19,025 nt of DNA from CAZPZZ01 sp964591245 (GTDB taxonomy: Bacteria > Acidobacteriota > Vicinamibacteria > Vicinamibacterales > UBA8438). The notes below the pieces were generated by a model. It saw only the letters and a program-made list of their open reading frames with translations. It ran no database searches and was not told the origin of the DNA. Made by a program: the position numbers and the translations under genes. Positions 7,417 through 14,998 of the stretch are shown in pieces. Position 1 is the first letter of the stretch; each line of letters begins with the position of its first letter. The stretch covers positions 1 through 19,025 of the forward strand of contig CAZPZZ010000078.1 of NCBI GenBank assembly GCA_964591245.1, written 5' to 3'.

Positions 7417-9132
7417 TTGATACCTCGTCCCCTCAAACGCTCGTCCGTGGCAACTGCCTTCTGCCTCGCGCTCCCGATCCTCTGCACCTCAGCCTGCGAC
7501 CAACGACGTGAGACACCGACACCCACGGAGGACACTACGTCGGCAGGCACGAACTCCCCGAACGCCACGGGACAACTCCGGATCGACCGTCAGGCCTATC
7601 TTCAGCGGCTTCGAGGTTTCTGGCTCGGTGGCATCATCGCCAACTGGACCGGACTCCCGACAGAGAACATGCGAACGGCCCCGCCCTTCTTCACTGATGA
7701 CGACTGGGGCACGAGACCACGTGCAGACGAGGCCCCGCTTGACTACGTGCTGACGCAATCTCCCTGGCTCGCAGATGACGACACCGACATCGAGTACGTC
7801 TATCAACACGCCATGGAAGAGTACGACACGCACCTTCTGACTGGCGAGCAGATCAGTACCGAATGGCAAGACCACATCCGCTTGCCACGCCTCTGGGTCT
7901 CGAACCTCGCCGCCTTGGGCCAGATGCAGAACGGTGCCGTCCCGCCGGCAACATCGCTCCCCGAGAACAATCCCATGTGGGACATGATCGACGCCCAGCT
8001 GACCACGGAAATATTTGGCGCGTTCGCACCGGCCCGTCCTGATGTGGCCCTGGAGATCGCACACCTCCCCATCCGTACTACCGCCTACCTCCATTCCGAA
8101 TGGGCGGCGGAGTTTTACGTCATCATGCACTCACTCGTGTCTGTCGTTGATGAGAGCCTGTCGCGCAGGGATCAAATCATGTGGCTCGCTAACCAGGCAC
8201 GGCGACGCGTGCCGGACTGGTCATATATCGCCGACATGTATGACTTCGTGAAAGCCGAATACCTCGGCAACAGAGACAAGGATGACTGGGAACAGACACG
8301 CGACCGCGTCAACGATCGCTACCGGAACCAGGTCACCGCCGGGTATGTCTACAAATATTCGTGGGACGCCGGCATCAACTTCGCTTCGTCGCTGGTCAGC
8401 CTCTTCTACGGCGAAGGAGACTACGGGAAAACGATTCGTATCGGCACACTTGCCGGGTGGGACTCGGACAATCCGACCGCGACCTGGGGAGGGTTACTGG
8501 GGCTCCTGTACGGCCACGCTGGCCTGGAAGAGCACTTTGACAAAGCGGATTTCTCAGACGACTACGACATAGAGCGCACTCGCTACAACCTGCCACTGCC
8601 GACTGACAGCATCACCGCCATGTCCGAGCGCGCATTGAGCGTCATCGACACCGTCGTGGTCGATGGGATGGGTGGTTCGGTCGACGGCGATCATTGGGTC
8701 ATTCCCCTGACCGGCGGGGACATTGAGAAAGCGGATATACCCGAGACAGCCGTTCTCTGGACAACCATTGAGGACAGCGACCCTCGATGGGAGTACGACG
8801 GTTTCACCAGCGAGCCCAGACACTGGAATGCGTCGGGGGCGACGCTGGCATTCGGCCAGTCGGACTGTACGGCACAGATCTCATTCACCGGAACCGCCGT
8901 GCAGTACTACGCCTACCGTAGTCCAGCCAGTGGGTCGGTCACGATCTACCTCGACGATGTCGAACAGGGAGCATTCACCCTCGAGAATCACACAGACCCT
9001 GCAGGGCAATTCTACGTAAAGATATTCGAGGCGATGGAACTCGAAGACACAGAACACACCTTACGGATTGCCTGTGACTCGACAGACACCCAAAAGACGA
9101 TAGATATGTTGTCCGTGATCGGTGACAACTGA
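7417..9132 (+). CDS. Lipoprotein ADP-ribosylglycohydrolase (DraG-like) homologue with C-terminal beta-sandwich
   Basis: The product is 571 aa from a TTG start. The N-terminus has basic residues, a hydrophobic core and a lipobox-like Thr-Ser-Ala-Cys with Cys27, suggesting a lipid-anchored exported protein. The main domain (about 55-430) resembles ADP-ribosylglycohydrolases: Phe-Trp-Leu-Gly-Gly near 67, an Asp-Asp-Asp-Thr-Asp cluster at 120-124 in the place of the N-terminal metal-binding motif, and Trp-Asp-Ser-Asp-Asn-Pro-Thr at 348-354 followed by Gly-Gly-Leu-Leu-Gly, the C-terminal metal-binding motif (Asp349, Asp351). The family removes ADP-ribose from proteins or hydrolyses related N-glycosidic bonds with two divalent metal ions. 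Residues about 445-571 form a separate beta-rich domain with Phe-Thr-Gly-Thr-Ala-Val and Val-Thr-Ile-Tyr-Leu-Asp-Asp-Val segments, of the type often found as a carbohydrate-binding-like module on secreted hydrolases. NAD-derived substrates are not obvious outside the cell, so a glycoside substrate is possible. Confidence 0.8.
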   Translation: MIPRPLKRSSVATAFCLALPILCTSACDQRRETPTPTEDTTSAGTNSPNATGQLRIDRQAYLQRLRGFWLGGIIANWTGLPTENMRTAPPFFTDDDWGTRPRADEAPLDYVLTQSPWLADDDTDIEYVYQHAMEEYDTHLLTGEQISTEWQDHIRLPRLWVSNLAALGQMQNGAVPPATSLPENNPMWDMIDAQLTTEIFGAFAPARPDVALEIAHLPIRTTAYLHSEWAAEFYVIMHSLVSVVDESLSRRDQIMWLANQARRRVPDWSYIADMYDFVKAEYLGNRDKDDWEQTRDRVNDRYRNQVTAGYVYKYSWDAGINFASSLVSLFYGEGDYGKTIRIGTLAGWDSDNPTATWGGLLGLLYGHAGLEEHFDKADFSDDYDIERTRYNLPLPTDSITAMSERALSVIDTVVVDGMGGSVDGDHWVIPLTGGDIEKADIPETAVLWTTIEDSDPRWEYDGFTSEPRHWNASGATLAFGQSDCTAQISFTGTAVQYYAYRSPASGSVTIYLDDVEQGAFTLENHTDPAGQFYVKIFEAMELEDTEHTLRIACDSTDTQKTIDMLSVIGDN

Positions 9133-9223
9133 ACAACGCCTGTCAACGCGCACAGGAACAATTGAAGCGGCTCTGCCCGGGCATCCGGCGAGACCACACG
9201 CGCACACCCGGACAACGCGGCCG

Positions 9224-10036
9224 CTACGGCGCGGACTGGCGGACGACCTCTACCACGTTCCCGGACGGATCATCGGCGAGAAACATCCTCGCACTTCGTT
9301 CCCTGACCCGAAGGCCACCGGCCTTGACACGCTCAAGGAGCACGTCGAACTCGGTCGAATAGATGGCCACCACCGGGTGGTGGCTTTTGGGCAGCGGCGC
9401 AACACCCTTTGGCTCGAAGAGCGCGACGAAGAGTCCCTCGCCGACGTCCATGAACACCTCGTCAAAGGTGTCGGTCTCGATCCGCTGCCTGGGCTTCGCG
9501 CCGAAGATCCGGACAAAGAACTCTTCCGCGGCGGCCCGATCGTCGACGATGAGCCTGGCCCCCCCGACGGCAGGAGGCCCTTCCCGCTCTACCAGCTCGA
9601 TGGCATTCCCGCTCGGGTCGCGCACGAGGGCAAGCCGCACCCCGCCGGTCGCCTCGCCCTCGTGCACCTCGAACGGCTTCCCTGCCGCTTCGAACCGCGC
9701 AGCCGCCGCATCCAGGTCGGGCAGAAATACGACGGAGACCGGATACGGGCTCTTCTCAATCATTTCTTGTTCGGTGTAGGCCAGCAAGCCCATCCGACCG
9801 TCTTCGGTCCAGCCCATGAAGGGCTCCACAAGACGTCCCTCGTCCACGTAGCGGCGCAGTTCCGACAGGCCAACCAGATCCTCATAGAACGCAGTACTAC
9901 TGTTCACGTCCTCGATGGTGAACTTCGTAGTCGTCACGGTGTGGGGTGACGCCGTCTGCGCGGCGATACCTCGGGGCAGTATGAGTAGAACCAACGCACA
10001 GCACAGTGCCGCACGGTCAAGGTCTCGCGGTCTCAT
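9224..10036 (-). CDS. Exported two-domain VOC (glyoxalase/dioxygenase superfamily) protein
   Basis: The product is 270 aa. A signal peptide (about 1-26, cleavage near Ile-Ala-Ala-Gln) is followed by two VOC modules, about 32-152 and 155-268. Each ends in the typical Asp-Pro-Ser-Gly-Asn-x-(Ile/Val)-Glu strand, and the first contains Phe-Tyr-Glu-Asp-Leu-Val-Gly-Leu. Superfamily members include glyoxalase I, ring-cleaving dioxygenases and antibiotic-resistance proteins. The usual His in the first strand of each module is not evident, so a full His/Glu metal site cannot be confirmed. The protein may be a non-classical or non-catalytic member. The ATG has AAGGAG with 6 nt spacing. The gene is convergent with the ADP-ribosylglycohydrolase gene (91 bp apart) and divergent from the cytochrome-like gene at 10267. 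Confidence 0.82.
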   Translation of the reverse strand: MRPRDLDRAALCCALVLLILPRGIAAQTASPHTVTTTKFTIEDVNSSTAFYEDLVGLSELRRYVDEGRLVEPFMGWTEDGRMGLLAYTEQEMIEKSPYPVSVVFLPDLDAAAARFEAAGKPFEVHEGEATGGVRLALVRDPSGNAIELVEREGPPAVGGARLIVDDRAAAEEFFVRIFGAKPRQRIETDTFDEVFMDVGEGLFVALFEPKGVAPLPKSHHPVVAIYSTEFDVLLERVKAGGLRVRERSARMFLADDPSGNVVEVVRQSAP

Positions 10037-10195
10037 TGTGAACTCCTTGCTACGGGCCTACGACCACCACACGTCATGCGTACAGTGATCGGTCCCCTTC
10101 AAGTGTACAGCGGAGACTGCCTGCACCAGCTCACCGGCAGGTCTTTCGACCCGGCGGTGCGCAGGATGCATGTGACCAGCCGATCAACAGAATTG

Positions 10196-10224
10196 TTGCC
10201 GCCAACCTCGAACAGTCGTAGGAT
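10196..10224 (+). promoter_or_regulatory. Weak sigma-70-type promoter candidate
   Basis: TTGCCG (10196-10201) and TAGGAT (10219-10224) are 17 nt apart, each matching 4 of 6 consensus bases. They sit about 40 nt before the start of the PSCyt1 gene and would drive the two-gene PSCyt/DUF1501 unit. Confidence 0.3.
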
Positions 10225-10266
10225 TCTCTTGTAGAAGTGGGACGCTAGGAGAATAGGAGACGCAGG

Positions 10267-12879
10267 ATGGCCCGTGTCATCGTCAGAAATGCCATCGTTG
10301 GGGCGTGTACCCTCGCGGCGTGTGTCGCGTCGGCAACCAGCGCGGTCGGTCAGCCGGTCACGTTCACTGACCACATCCGTCCCATCATGGAGCGAAGTTG
10401 TTGGAACTGCCACGGAGAGGCGGCCCAACTCTCCGACCTCGACCTCCGAACGCGCGAGTCTGCGATGCAGGGGTGCACCAGGGGACCGGCGATCGTCCCG
10501 GGACGCGCAGAAGAAAGCCGCCTCTACCGCACGGTCGCCGGCCTCGACGACCCGCCCATGCCGATGAGCGGCAATGGATTGACCGAGGGTGAGCTCGCGG
10601 CGGTACGCGACTGGATCAATGAGGGGGCCCACTGGGATGCGTCCGGCACCACGACGGCGGCCGATGCACTGTCTGCCCTCGAGAACAGCGAGTTACCACC
10701 GGGCGCCCGGGACTACTGGGCCTTCCGATTACCGGAGCAAACGGCCGTCCCCCCGTCGGAAACATACGACCACCCGGTAGATCGACTCCTTGATGAAGCG
10801 CGCCGTGATGCTGGCGTCGTTGCGGCGCCCCGCGCGGATGACCTCACGCTCCTCCGGCGAGCCTACCTCGACCTGACTGGAATGCCGCCGACCCTGGCCG
10901 AGATCGACGAGTACCTCGCCGACACCGGGCGAGGTGCATGGGAGCGACTGATCGACCGCCTACTGGACTCACCGCAATATGGCGTGCGCTGGGGGCGGCA
11001 CTGGCTGGATGTCGCACGCTACGCCGACTCGACCGGCTTCGAGATGGATTATCGGCGCGACAACGCGTGGCGGTATCGTGACTACGTCATCGACGCCTTC
11101 AACAAGGACAAACCCTACAATCAATTCCTCCGCGAGCAGATTGCAGGCGACGAACTCGACCATGTAACGGACGAGACACTGATCGCCACCGGGTTCCTCC
11201 GCGCAGGACCACGGGTCAACTTCCGCGAGAAAGACAATCCAGAACGGCGCTACGACTACCTTGACGACATGCTCGCCACGCTCGGACGTGGCGTGCTGGG
11301 CATGACGGTGCATTGCGCCCGGTGTCACGACCACAAATTCGACCCGATCCTCCAGAAGGACTACTACAGCCTGCAGGCCTCGCTCTTCGGCTTCGTCGAG
11401 ATCGACCGCCCCCTACTCGACCGCACGGAACTGGCCGAATATCAGGCTCAGAATGCGGACGTCGATCGCCGCCAGCAGGTGCTTCGGGATCGCATCGCCG
11501 AGATCGAAGCCCCCTATCGCGAGCAGCTCCAGATGGAAATGATCCGGGAGCGCTTCCCGGCCAACGTCCTGGAGGCCGTCCTGAAACCCGAGGCCGAGCG
11601 TACGGCGGGCGACCGGCTACTCGTGACCCAGGTGCTATCCGTCAACCCCCGGCGAAACGTCCTCCGAGCGGCCCTGGCGCCGTCCGACGGGGACACCGTG
11701 GACTCGCTCGAGGGGCAGCTGGCGGCGCTGGAGACCGAACGTCCTCCCGAACCAGCACTCGCCGAAATTCTCACGGATGGCGACTATCGTTTCGCCCCGG
11801 ATGGCCCTGGCGACCAGATCGTCGGCTGCCCGGAATGTCGCATCCCGCCAGACGATCCAGGTACATTCCTCCATGAAGAGGGCGGACCGGATTACACGGC
11901 ACCACCGAGCTATTTCCTGATCCGCGGAGACCACGGAAGTCCCGGGTCGAAAATGTCCCCCGGCTTTCTCACCGTGGCCACCTACGGGGATCCGCCGACG
12001 GTCATCCCGCGGCCAGACGGGCGAACATCGGGTCGCCGCCTGGCCCTGGCCGAGTGGATCTCATCGCGCGACAACCCGCTCACGGCGCGCGTACTCGCCA
12101 ATCGCATCTGGCACCACCACTTCGGACGCGGCATCGTCACGACGTTGGACAACCTGGGCGTCATGGGTGCATCACCCACGCATCCCGAGCTGCTCGACTG
12201 GTTAGCGGTGGAGTTCATGGATCGAGGCTGGAGCGTCAAGGAGTTGCATCGCCTGCTGATGACCTCCGAGGCCTACCGCATGACCGCATCCTACGAGCAC
12301 GACGCGAGCCACGCCGCCGACCCTGAAAACCAGCTCCTGTGGCGCTATCGGCCGCAACGCCTCGAAGCCGAGGCGCTGCGCGACGCGATCATGACGGTAA
12401 GCGGTGCGATTGATCCGGCGCTGGGCGGACCACCGGTCTTCCCGTTCATCCCGGAACGAATCCTGGCGTCCCAGAAGAATGGAGTCTGGGACAACCAGCC
12501 CGATGGTCCCTCCGTCTGGCGCCGGAGCGCGTACGTCTACCGACGTCGAGCGCTCAGTTATCCCTTCTTCGAGACCTTCGATCTACCTGATCAGAATCAG
12601 ACGGCGGGGGCTCGCAATGTCTCGAGCGTGGCTACCCAGGCACTGACACTCCTGAACAACGAATCCGTGTTGCGCCAGGCAGAACTCTTCGCGGAGCGCC
12701 TGGACGCGGAGGCACCCGACGACCTCGACCGTCAAATCGACCTGGCGTACCAGATCGCCTTGACGCGGGCGCCAAGGCCAGAAGAGGCCGAGGTGGCCAA
12801 GATACTGATCACCGACCAATCGCTGGTGGCGCTCACGCACGTCCTGTTTAACCTGAATGAGTTTCGGTACATGAGGTAG
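10267..12879 (+). CDS. PSCyt1 / DUF1549 / DUF1553 planctomycete-type cytochrome C domain protein
   Basis: The product is 870 aa. An N-terminal signal peptide (cleavage near Ala-Val-Gly-Gln, residue 29) is followed by a PSCyt1 haem-binding-like domain with Cys45-x-x-Cys48-His49. Next comes the DUF1549 (PSCyt2) domain, about 175-370, with the Leu-Arg-Arg-Ala-Tyr-Leu-Asp-Leu-Thr-Gly-Met-Pro-Pro-Thr motif, Trp-Leu-Asp-Val-Ala-Arg-Tyr-Ala-Asp and a second Cys350-x-x-Cys353-His354-Asp-His-Lys-Phe-Asp-Pro-Ile. The C-terminal DUF1553 (PSD1) domain, about 585-860, has Arg-Val-Leu-Ala-Asn-Arg-Ile-Trp and ends in Phe-Leu-type Asn-x-x-Glu-Phe-x-Tyr. Both CxxCH sites suggest covalent haem and an exported redox protein. 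The family's reaction is unknown; it is often linked to polymer or organic-matter degradation loci. The ATG has a GGAG-rich upstream site. The DUF1501 gene follows after 5 nt. Confidence 0.93.
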   Translation: MARVIVRNAIVGACTLAACVASATSAVGQPVTFTDHIRPIMERSCWNCHGEAAQLSDLDLRTRESAMQGCTRGPAIVPGRAEESRLYRTVAGLDDPPMPMSGNGLTEGELAAVRDWINEGAHWDASGTTTAADALSALENSELPPGARDYWAFRLPEQTAVPPSETYDHPVDRLLDEARRDAGVVAAPRADDLTLLRRAYLDLTGMPPTLAEIDEYLADTGRGAWERLIDRLLDSPQYGVRWGRHWLDVARYADSTGFEMDYRRDNAWRYRDYVIDAFNKDKPYNQFLREQIAGDELDHVTDETLIATGFLRAGPRVNFREKDNPERRYDYLDDMLATLGRGVLGMTVHCARCHDHKFDPILQKDYYSLQASLFGFVEIDRPLLDRTELAEYQAQNADVDRRQQVLRDRIAEIEAPYREQLQMEMIRERFPANVLEAVLKPEAERTAGDRLLVTQVLSVNPRRNVLRAALAPSDGDTVDSLEGQLAALETERPPEPALAEILTDGDYRFAPDGPGDQIVGCPECRIPPDDPGTFLHEEGGPDYTAPPSYFLIRGDHGSPGSKMSPGFLTVATYGDPPTVIPRPDGRTSGRRLALAEWISSRDNPLTARVLANRIWHHHFGRGIVTTLDNLGVMGASPTHPELLDWLAVEFMDRGWSVKELHRLLMTSEAYRMTASYEHDASHAADPENQLLWRYRPQRLEAEALRDAIMTVSGAIDPALGGPPVFPFIPERILASQKNGVWDNQPDGPSVWRRSAYVYRRRALSYPFFETFDLPDQNQTAGARNVSSVATQALTLLNNESVLRQAELFAERLDAEAPDDLDRQIDLAYQIALTRAPRPEEAEVAKILITDQSLVALTHVLFNLNEFRYMR

Positions 12880-12884
12880 CGACA

Positions 12885-14345
12885 ATGCACGATCACGACC
12901 ATCATCACCGTTGCCGGACGCGGAATTTCTGGTCCCGACGCGAGTTCCTCTTCCAATCCGGTGGAGGGATCGCAGGCGTCGCCTTGGCCGACCTCTTTAA
13001 CCGTCAGGGACTGCTGGCCGCCGCGCAGTCGGATACCTGCGAGGCGCCCATACCGGGTAACCCGTTCGCGCCCCAACCATCCCACTTCGAACCGCGGGCC
13101 AAGGCGGTCATCTCGCTCTTCATGGCCGGCGGGGTCAGCCATGTCGACAGCTTCGACTACAAGCCCGCGCTCAGCCAGTACGCGGGACAGCCCCTGGCGG
13201 AGTCCGTGGTCGTACGACAGGGACATCCGGGTCCCCTCATGCCGAGCCCCTTCGAGTTTCAGCAGCACGGGGAAAGTGGCATGTACGTCTCAGAGATCTT
13301 CCCGCACCTGGCGAAGAAGGTCGATGAGGTGGCCTTTATCAAATCACTGTACGGTCGGTCGAACGACCACGTGCAAGCGACCTACGAGATGCAAACCGGT
13401 CAGATCCGGATGGGATTCCCGAGTGTCGGCTCGTGGGTGACCTACGGCCTCGGCTCCGAGAGTTCCAGTTTGCCTGCCTACGTCGTCATGGCCGACCCTC
13501 GCGGGACACCAAAGGGCGGGCCACCGATCTGGAGCGCCGGGTTCATGCCTGCCATGCACCAGGGCACGCTCTTCCGGGCCGTCGGTGATCCGATCGTCGA
13601 CTTACAGGCGCCTGAGGGCATGACGGAAACCCAGCAACGTGGACGACTCGACGCGCTGGCCAAGCTGAACGAGATGGACATCGCACAGAACCCGGGTAAC
13701 TCCGAGCTCGCGGCCCTGATCTCGTCCTACGAGCTCGCCTACCGCATGCAGGGGTGTGCGCCTGAAGCGGTGGATACCTCGGCAGAATCTGACGCGACGA
13801 AGAAGCTGTACGGTCTGGACGATTCTCTGACGGAGCCATTCGGCCGGCAATGCCTCATGGCTCGCCGGCTGGTCGAGCGGGGGGTCCGCTTCGTGCAACT
13901 GTTCAGCGGCGGACAGGGCGCGGATTGGGATGCGCATAGCAACCTGGACGACAACCACCGGACTCGCGCGGCGGAGATGGACCTGCCCGTCGCCGGCCTG
14001 CTGACCGACCTCAAATCACGAGGCATGCTCGACTCCACGCTCGTCGTCTGGCACGGCGAGTTCGGTCGGATGCCAATTTCACAGCGCGGGGTCGGACGCG
14101 ATCACAACCCGGGCGCCATGACCGGCTGGATGGCTGGCGCCGGGATCCCGGGTGGACAGGAAATCGGGGCCAGCGACGACTTCGGCTACAAGGCCACCGA
14201 GCAGCGGGTCTCGCCACACGACCTGCACGCGACCATGCTCCACCTGCTTGGGATGGACCACACGAAGCTGACGTATCGCTACAACGGACGCGACATGCGG
14301 CTGACTGACGTGCATGGAACGGTGATTCCGCAGATCGCCACCTGA
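12885..14345 (+). CDS. DUF1501 family protein with Tat signal
   Basis: The product is 486 aa. The N-terminus has a His-rich stretch (residues 2-8, His/Asp) and then Ser-Arg-Arg-Glu-Phe-Leu (17-22), a good twin-arginine motif, with a hydrophobic Gly/Ala-rich core up to about residue 47. The body is a DUF1501 domain, related to the alkaline phosphatase/sulfatase fold. Visible family segments include Phe-Met-Ala-Gly-Gly-Val-Ser-His-Val-Asp-Ser-Phe-Asp near 80, Trp-Asp-Ala-His-Ser-Asn near 348 and Trp-His-Gly-Glu-Phe-Gly-Arg-Met-Pro near 389. The Asp and His residues in these are candidate metal ligands. Tat export implies folding, probably with cofactor, in the cytoplasm. The start sits 5 nt after the PSCyt gene and uses a GAGGT that overlaps the end of that gene, so the two are co-translated partners. 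The biochemical role of the pair is not established. Confidence 0.93.
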   Translation: MHDHDHHHRCRTRNFWSRREFLFQSGGGIAGVALADLFNRQGLLAAAQSDTCEAPIPGNPFAPQPSHFEPRAKAVISLFMAGGVSHVDSFDYKPALSQYAGQPLAESVVVRQGHPGPLMPSPFEFQQHGESGMYVSEIFPHLAKKVDEVAFIKSLYGRSNDHVQATYEMQTGQIRMGFPSVGSWVTYGLGSESSSLPAYVVMADPRGTPKGGPPIWSAGFMPAMHQGTLFRAVGDPIVDLQAPEGMTETQQRGRLDALAKLNEMDIAQNPGNSELAALISSYELAYRMQGCAPEAVDTSAESDATKKLYGLDDSLTEPFGRQCLMARRLVERGVRFVQLFSGGQGADWDAHSNLDDNHRTRAAEMDLPVAGLLTDLKSRGMLDSTLVVWHGEFGRMPISQRGVGRDHNPGAMTGWMAGAGIPGGQEIGASDDFGYKATEQRVSPHDLHATMLHLLGMDHTKLTYRYNGRDMRLTDVHGTVIPQIAT

Positions 14346-14351
14346 GGATCT

Positions 14352-14383
14352 CGAGGAGCCAGGCGTTCACGTCTGGCTCCTCG
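14352..14383 (+). terminator. Hairpin terminator after the PSCyt/DUF1501 operon
   Basis: A 14-bp stem (arms 14352-14365 and 14370-14383, with one G-T pair) and a TTCA loop start 7 nt after the DUF1501 stop codon. There is no strong T-run after it. It also lies about 90 nt beyond the end of the convergent UGSC gene, so it may serve both transcripts. Confidence 0.65.
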
Positions 14384-14473
14384 ATTCACCGCTCGATTAC
14401 CCCCTTGGCTGATCCCAGCCGCCACCTCGTGCGTACCAAACAACACACAATACGAGCGATATTGGATTCTCGC

Positions 14474-14998
14474 TCATTCCGTGGTCATGGCCCCCACGAT
14501 GGCCTCGAGCGCGTCGTCGGCAACGGCCTGAATTTCTGCGTCGGTTCGGTTCTGGATCGGATGCGGCACAAAGACAATGGCCGGCTCAAACCCGAGCGAG
14601 GCCGATTGGACCGCCGCAGCCTGCTCGAAGGCCGTTGTCGCGATCATGACGCCGGGAACACCGCGTTCATCGAGATTCCGCATATCGTGCACACTGCACG
14701 ATGTACACGAGCCTCAATCAGAGAGCGCGTCAACGACGATGTCCACTTCCTCCGCCATCTGCTGCGCAAGTGTCACCGGCAGGACCTTGGTATTGGTCGG
14801 CTTCGCATAACGACGCACCCGGGACCCGCGCGCTTCGAGCCGGGCCTGTAACCGGTCCAGAAATACATGGCCCCGCGCTTTGCCAATATCAAGCAGGCCC
14901 AGGGTTAACCCATCCAATGAGGCCGGCGGCGCCAGCCGTTCTCGAACCACGGCTTCCTGCTCCGACGTCGGATCCAGTAACTGTATGCTCACACTCAC
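14474..14998 (-). CDS. UGSC family selenoprotein (in-frame TGA = selenocysteine)
   Basis: The product is 174 aa, read as one gene through the TGA at 14716-14714, which is codon 95 and is decoded as selenocysteine. Around it the frame reads Leu-Ser-Asp-Sec-Gly-Ser-Cys-Thr-Ser-Cys-Ser-Val-His-Asp. This is the name-giving U-G-S-C motif of the UGSC (seleno)protein family, extended here by a CxxC. The frame is open on both sides, both halves carry family-like sequence, and a SECIS-like hairpin follows the TGA. The GTG start at 14998 has AAGGAGG 7 nt upstream and overlaps the stop of the Trx-fusion gene by 4 nt (GTGA), indicating translational coupling. The protein has no signal peptide and is probably cytoplasmic. 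Many relatives have Cys in place of Sec, which argues for a redox role. The function of the family is, to my knowledge, unknown. Standard gene finders would report two fragments. Confidence 0.9.
14684..14716 (-). promoter_or_regulatory. Sec codon and bacterial SECIS-like hairpin of the UGSC gene
   Basis: The TGA at 14716-14714 is followed by 11 nt and then a perfect 8-bp stem (14702-14695 with 14691-14684) closing a GTG loop (14694-14692). Beyond a C/A mismatch the stem can continue for four more pairs including G-U. The loop begins 19 nt after the TGA and starts with G, within the bacterial SECIS rules (apical loop roughly 16-37 nt downstream, G in the first two loop positions). It should recruit SelB for Sec insertion. 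Confidence 0.8.

Noticed and set aside
9133..9223. Terminator between the convergent ADP-ribosylglycohydrolase and VOC genes.
   Set aside because: Only a 5-bp stem with an 8-nt loop (near 9138-9156) and no T-run was found, too weak to call.
9122..9949. 275-codon plus-strand open frame.
   Set aside because: It is antisense to the VOC gene, which has a signal peptide, a ribosome site and family motifs. The plus frame resembles no protein I know.
12732..13268. 178-codon minus-strand open frame across the PSCyt/DUF1501 junction.
   Set aside because: It is antisense to two well-supported genes and has no motif.
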